A stretch of 7,618 nucleotides of DNA from Rickettsiales bacterium (lineage in GTDB: Bacteria; Pseudomonadota; Alphaproteobacteria; Rickettsiales; UBA1997), in contig JAIRWJ010000046.1 in the NCBI GenBank assembly GCA_031269065.1, positions 1 through 7,618 of the forward strand, written 5' to 3'. Below the pieces are notes generated by a model. That model did no database searches and had not been told where the DNA came from. It saw nothing but the letters and a program-made list of their open reading frames with translations. How positions within the stretch are numbered: position 1 is the stretch's first letter; each line of letters starts with the position of its first letter. Shown here piece by piece: positions 6,694 to 7,618 of this stretch. The position numbers were made by a program, and so were the translations under genes.

Positions 6694-6698
6694 TCACT

Positions 6699-7618
6699 AT
6701 GCCAAAAACATTTGAGGAATATATGATGAGAGTATTAAATATATTCCTTCCCTTTGCAAAGAAACATTATATCGACGACCTTAGTCGTGGCATCAAATTT
6801 GATGCATGTAAATTTGATGCATGTGATATTCCGAGAAAAACAGTTACAGCTAGTTGTTTAGAACAGATAGAGATTAGGATAACAAATCTAATCAAGATAA
6901 TTATTGGTAGCCGAACCATCAAACCAAAAGAAAATTTGAAATCTATTCTTGGCTCGAATGATATCGTCCTTGAGTCAGATTTGCACGGCGATCTTATGGC
7001 ATTTTTGCATACTCTGCTCAGCAACGATATGGTGAAATTTAGGGAGAATAACCCAACTGGAATAGTATTTTGGGATCCCGTGGACAATGAAGATTATAGT
7101 GTAGAAAATCTTGAAGAAAAGATGAAAAATTCTGGTGAAAGTGAACTTTGTAGTCTGCTAAGCCGCATCCAGCCACTTCCTGATATAATTCCCACGGAGA
7201 TATTCGGAAGATACATTAACTGTGGTGATTTTGTTGACCGAGGAGAGCAAACCGAGCAAATACTCTTTCTAATTGGACGTCTCCACAGAACGTACAAAAA
7301 ACAATTCCCAAACTTTCCGACTCCAAAGATGATAGTCGGAAATCATGAAAATTTTTATATCGAAGGCAGTAAAATTAGCATTCAAAACGCTATTTTCTGC
7401 GATGCAAACCACCTATTCTCAACTAGCGAAAACACGTCCGTATATGCTACTAGTAAATGTAGCCAGCACAAAATAATACTAATGATTCGGGCTACCAGAG
7501 CTGCCGTAAAAAGTGGAGAACTCTGTCTCGCCTACATCATTGGAAGAACAATTTTTACACATGCAGTAATCACGAAGGGTATGGTGTCAAATCTATCCAT
7601 ATATTTCAACGCAATGAA
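6699..7618 (+). CDS. PPP-family Ser/Thr protein phosphatase-like metallophosphatase (3'-truncated by window edge)
   Basis: The frame stays open from the ATG at 6699 to the end of the window (306 codons). It encodes a calcineurin-like metallophosphoesterase that most resembles PP1/PP2A-type protein phosphatases. Metal-binding motifs appear in order: SDLHGD at 93-98 (canonical GDxHG with Gly replaced by Ser; Asp94 and His96 kept), GDFVDRG at 176-182 and GNHE at 214-217. THAVI at 287-291 is a candidate for a later metal-binding His. The predicted reaction is two-metal-dependent hydrolysis of phosphoserine/threonine. The first two motifs are about 80 residues apart, against about 30 in PP1, implying an insertion. 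An N-terminal extension of about 90 residues includes a KFDAC-KFDAC tandem repeat. No signal peptide or membrane segment is visible. Base composition is more AT-rich than in the neighbouring cluster (mid-to-upper 30s % GC on hand-counted lines). A host-directed effector is possible, but regulation of bacterial proteins or a different phosphoester substrate cannot be excluded. Confidence 0.82.
   Translation, partial: MPKTFEEYMMRVLNIFLPFAKKHYIDDLSRGIKFDACKFDACDIPRKTVTASCLEQIEIRITNLIKIIIGSRTIKPKENLKSILGSNDIVLESDLHGDLMAFLHTLLSNDMVKFRENNPTGIVFWDPVDNEDYSVENLEEKMKNSGESELCSLLSRIQPLPDIIPTEIFGRYINCGDFVDRGEQTEQILFLIGRLHRTYKKQFPNFPTPKMIVGNHENFYIEGSKISIQNAIFCDANHLFSTSENTSVYATSKCSQHKIILMIRATRAAVKSGELCLAYIIGRTIFTHAVITKGMVSNLSIYFNAM
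6795..6824 (+). repeat. 15-bp perfect tandem duplication inside the phosphatase gene
   Basis: AAATTTGATGCATGT occurs twice in direct succession (6795-6809 and 6810-6824), encoding KFDAC twice (residues 33-42). Being a multiple of three, it preserves the frame. Base-level identity of the copies suggests a recent replication-slippage event. Confidence 0.9.

Larger units (their letters stand above)
6381..6698. other. Divergent intergenic region between trcR and the Ser/Thr phosphatase gene
   Basis: This 318-bp AT-rich region separates two divergent genes and should hold both their promoters. The trcR promoter is at 6416-6444 and a TATAAT box facing the phosphatase gene is at 6612-6617. A 20-codon ORF (ATG at 6626, stop 6686-6688) lies between that box and the phosphatase start. 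The middle part, about 6480-6540, is less AT-rich (CCTCTGGACCAGTGGGAG near 6497) and contains nothing I recognise. No tRNA or repeat array is seen. Confidence 0.5.

Noticed and set aside
6767..7297. Two - strand ORFs (6767-7087 and 7094-7297)
   Set aside because: They lie antisense to the phosphatase gene, whose motifs are clear on the + strand, and their translations show no recognisable domain.
1..7618. tRNA genes, CRISPR arrays, insertion sequences or prophage ends
   Set aside because: Both intergenic regions were read for cloverleaf sequences, spaced direct repeats, terminal inverted repeats and transposase motifs; none were found.

Overview
The window looks like part of the genome of an alphaproteobacterium, probably a host-associated one of the Rickettsiales or Holosporales kind. 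The best lineage marker is a full-length DUF1013/TrcR protein, a family known essentially from Alphaproteobacteria. A moderate GC content and two phosphatase-like genes of eukaryotic type (one tyrosine, one Ser/Thr) fit an intracellular or symbiotic lifestyle. This placement is an inference from gene content; no rRNA or other strict marker is present.

Left part, + strand (1-2059): the 3' end of a GT-B (GT4-type) glycosyltransferase overlaps by 10 nt a kinase-fold phosphotransferase of the APH/choline-kinase group. That gene in turn overlaps an ORF that aligns by eye with the middle of a classical protein tyrosine phosphatase domain but lacks a recognisable HCxxGxxR catalytic loop. The close packing suggests one transcription unit. 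The first two products plausibly build or decorate a surface glycan or a small sugar/amino-alcohol substrate.

Middle (2060-2369): a convergent intergenic stretch with no recognised gene, a perfect 12-bp palindrome, and short open stretches in shifted frames that may be decayed coding sequence.

Right-centre, - strand (2370-6380): a compact housekeeping cluster transcribed trcR -> rplY -> tdk -> ligA. It encodes a cell-cycle regulator, ribosomal protein L25 with an Ala/Gly-rich tail, thymidine kinase and a complete NAD-dependent DNA ligase. Gaps are 40 nt, an overlap of 1-4 nt, and 3 nt, so this is probably one operon. A good sigma70-like promoter (TTGAAA, 17 nt, TATCCT) lies just upstream of trcR. 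The cluster joins cell-cycle control and translation to thymidine salvage and nick sealing.

Right edge (6381-7618): an AT-rich divergent intergenic region with a perfect TATAAT box, followed by a + strand gene that runs off the window. It encodes a PPP-type Ser/Thr metallophosphatase with SDLHGD, GDFVDRG and GNHE motifs. It is AT-rich, carries a 15-bp in-frame tandem duplication, and has an unusually long spacer between its first two metal motifs.
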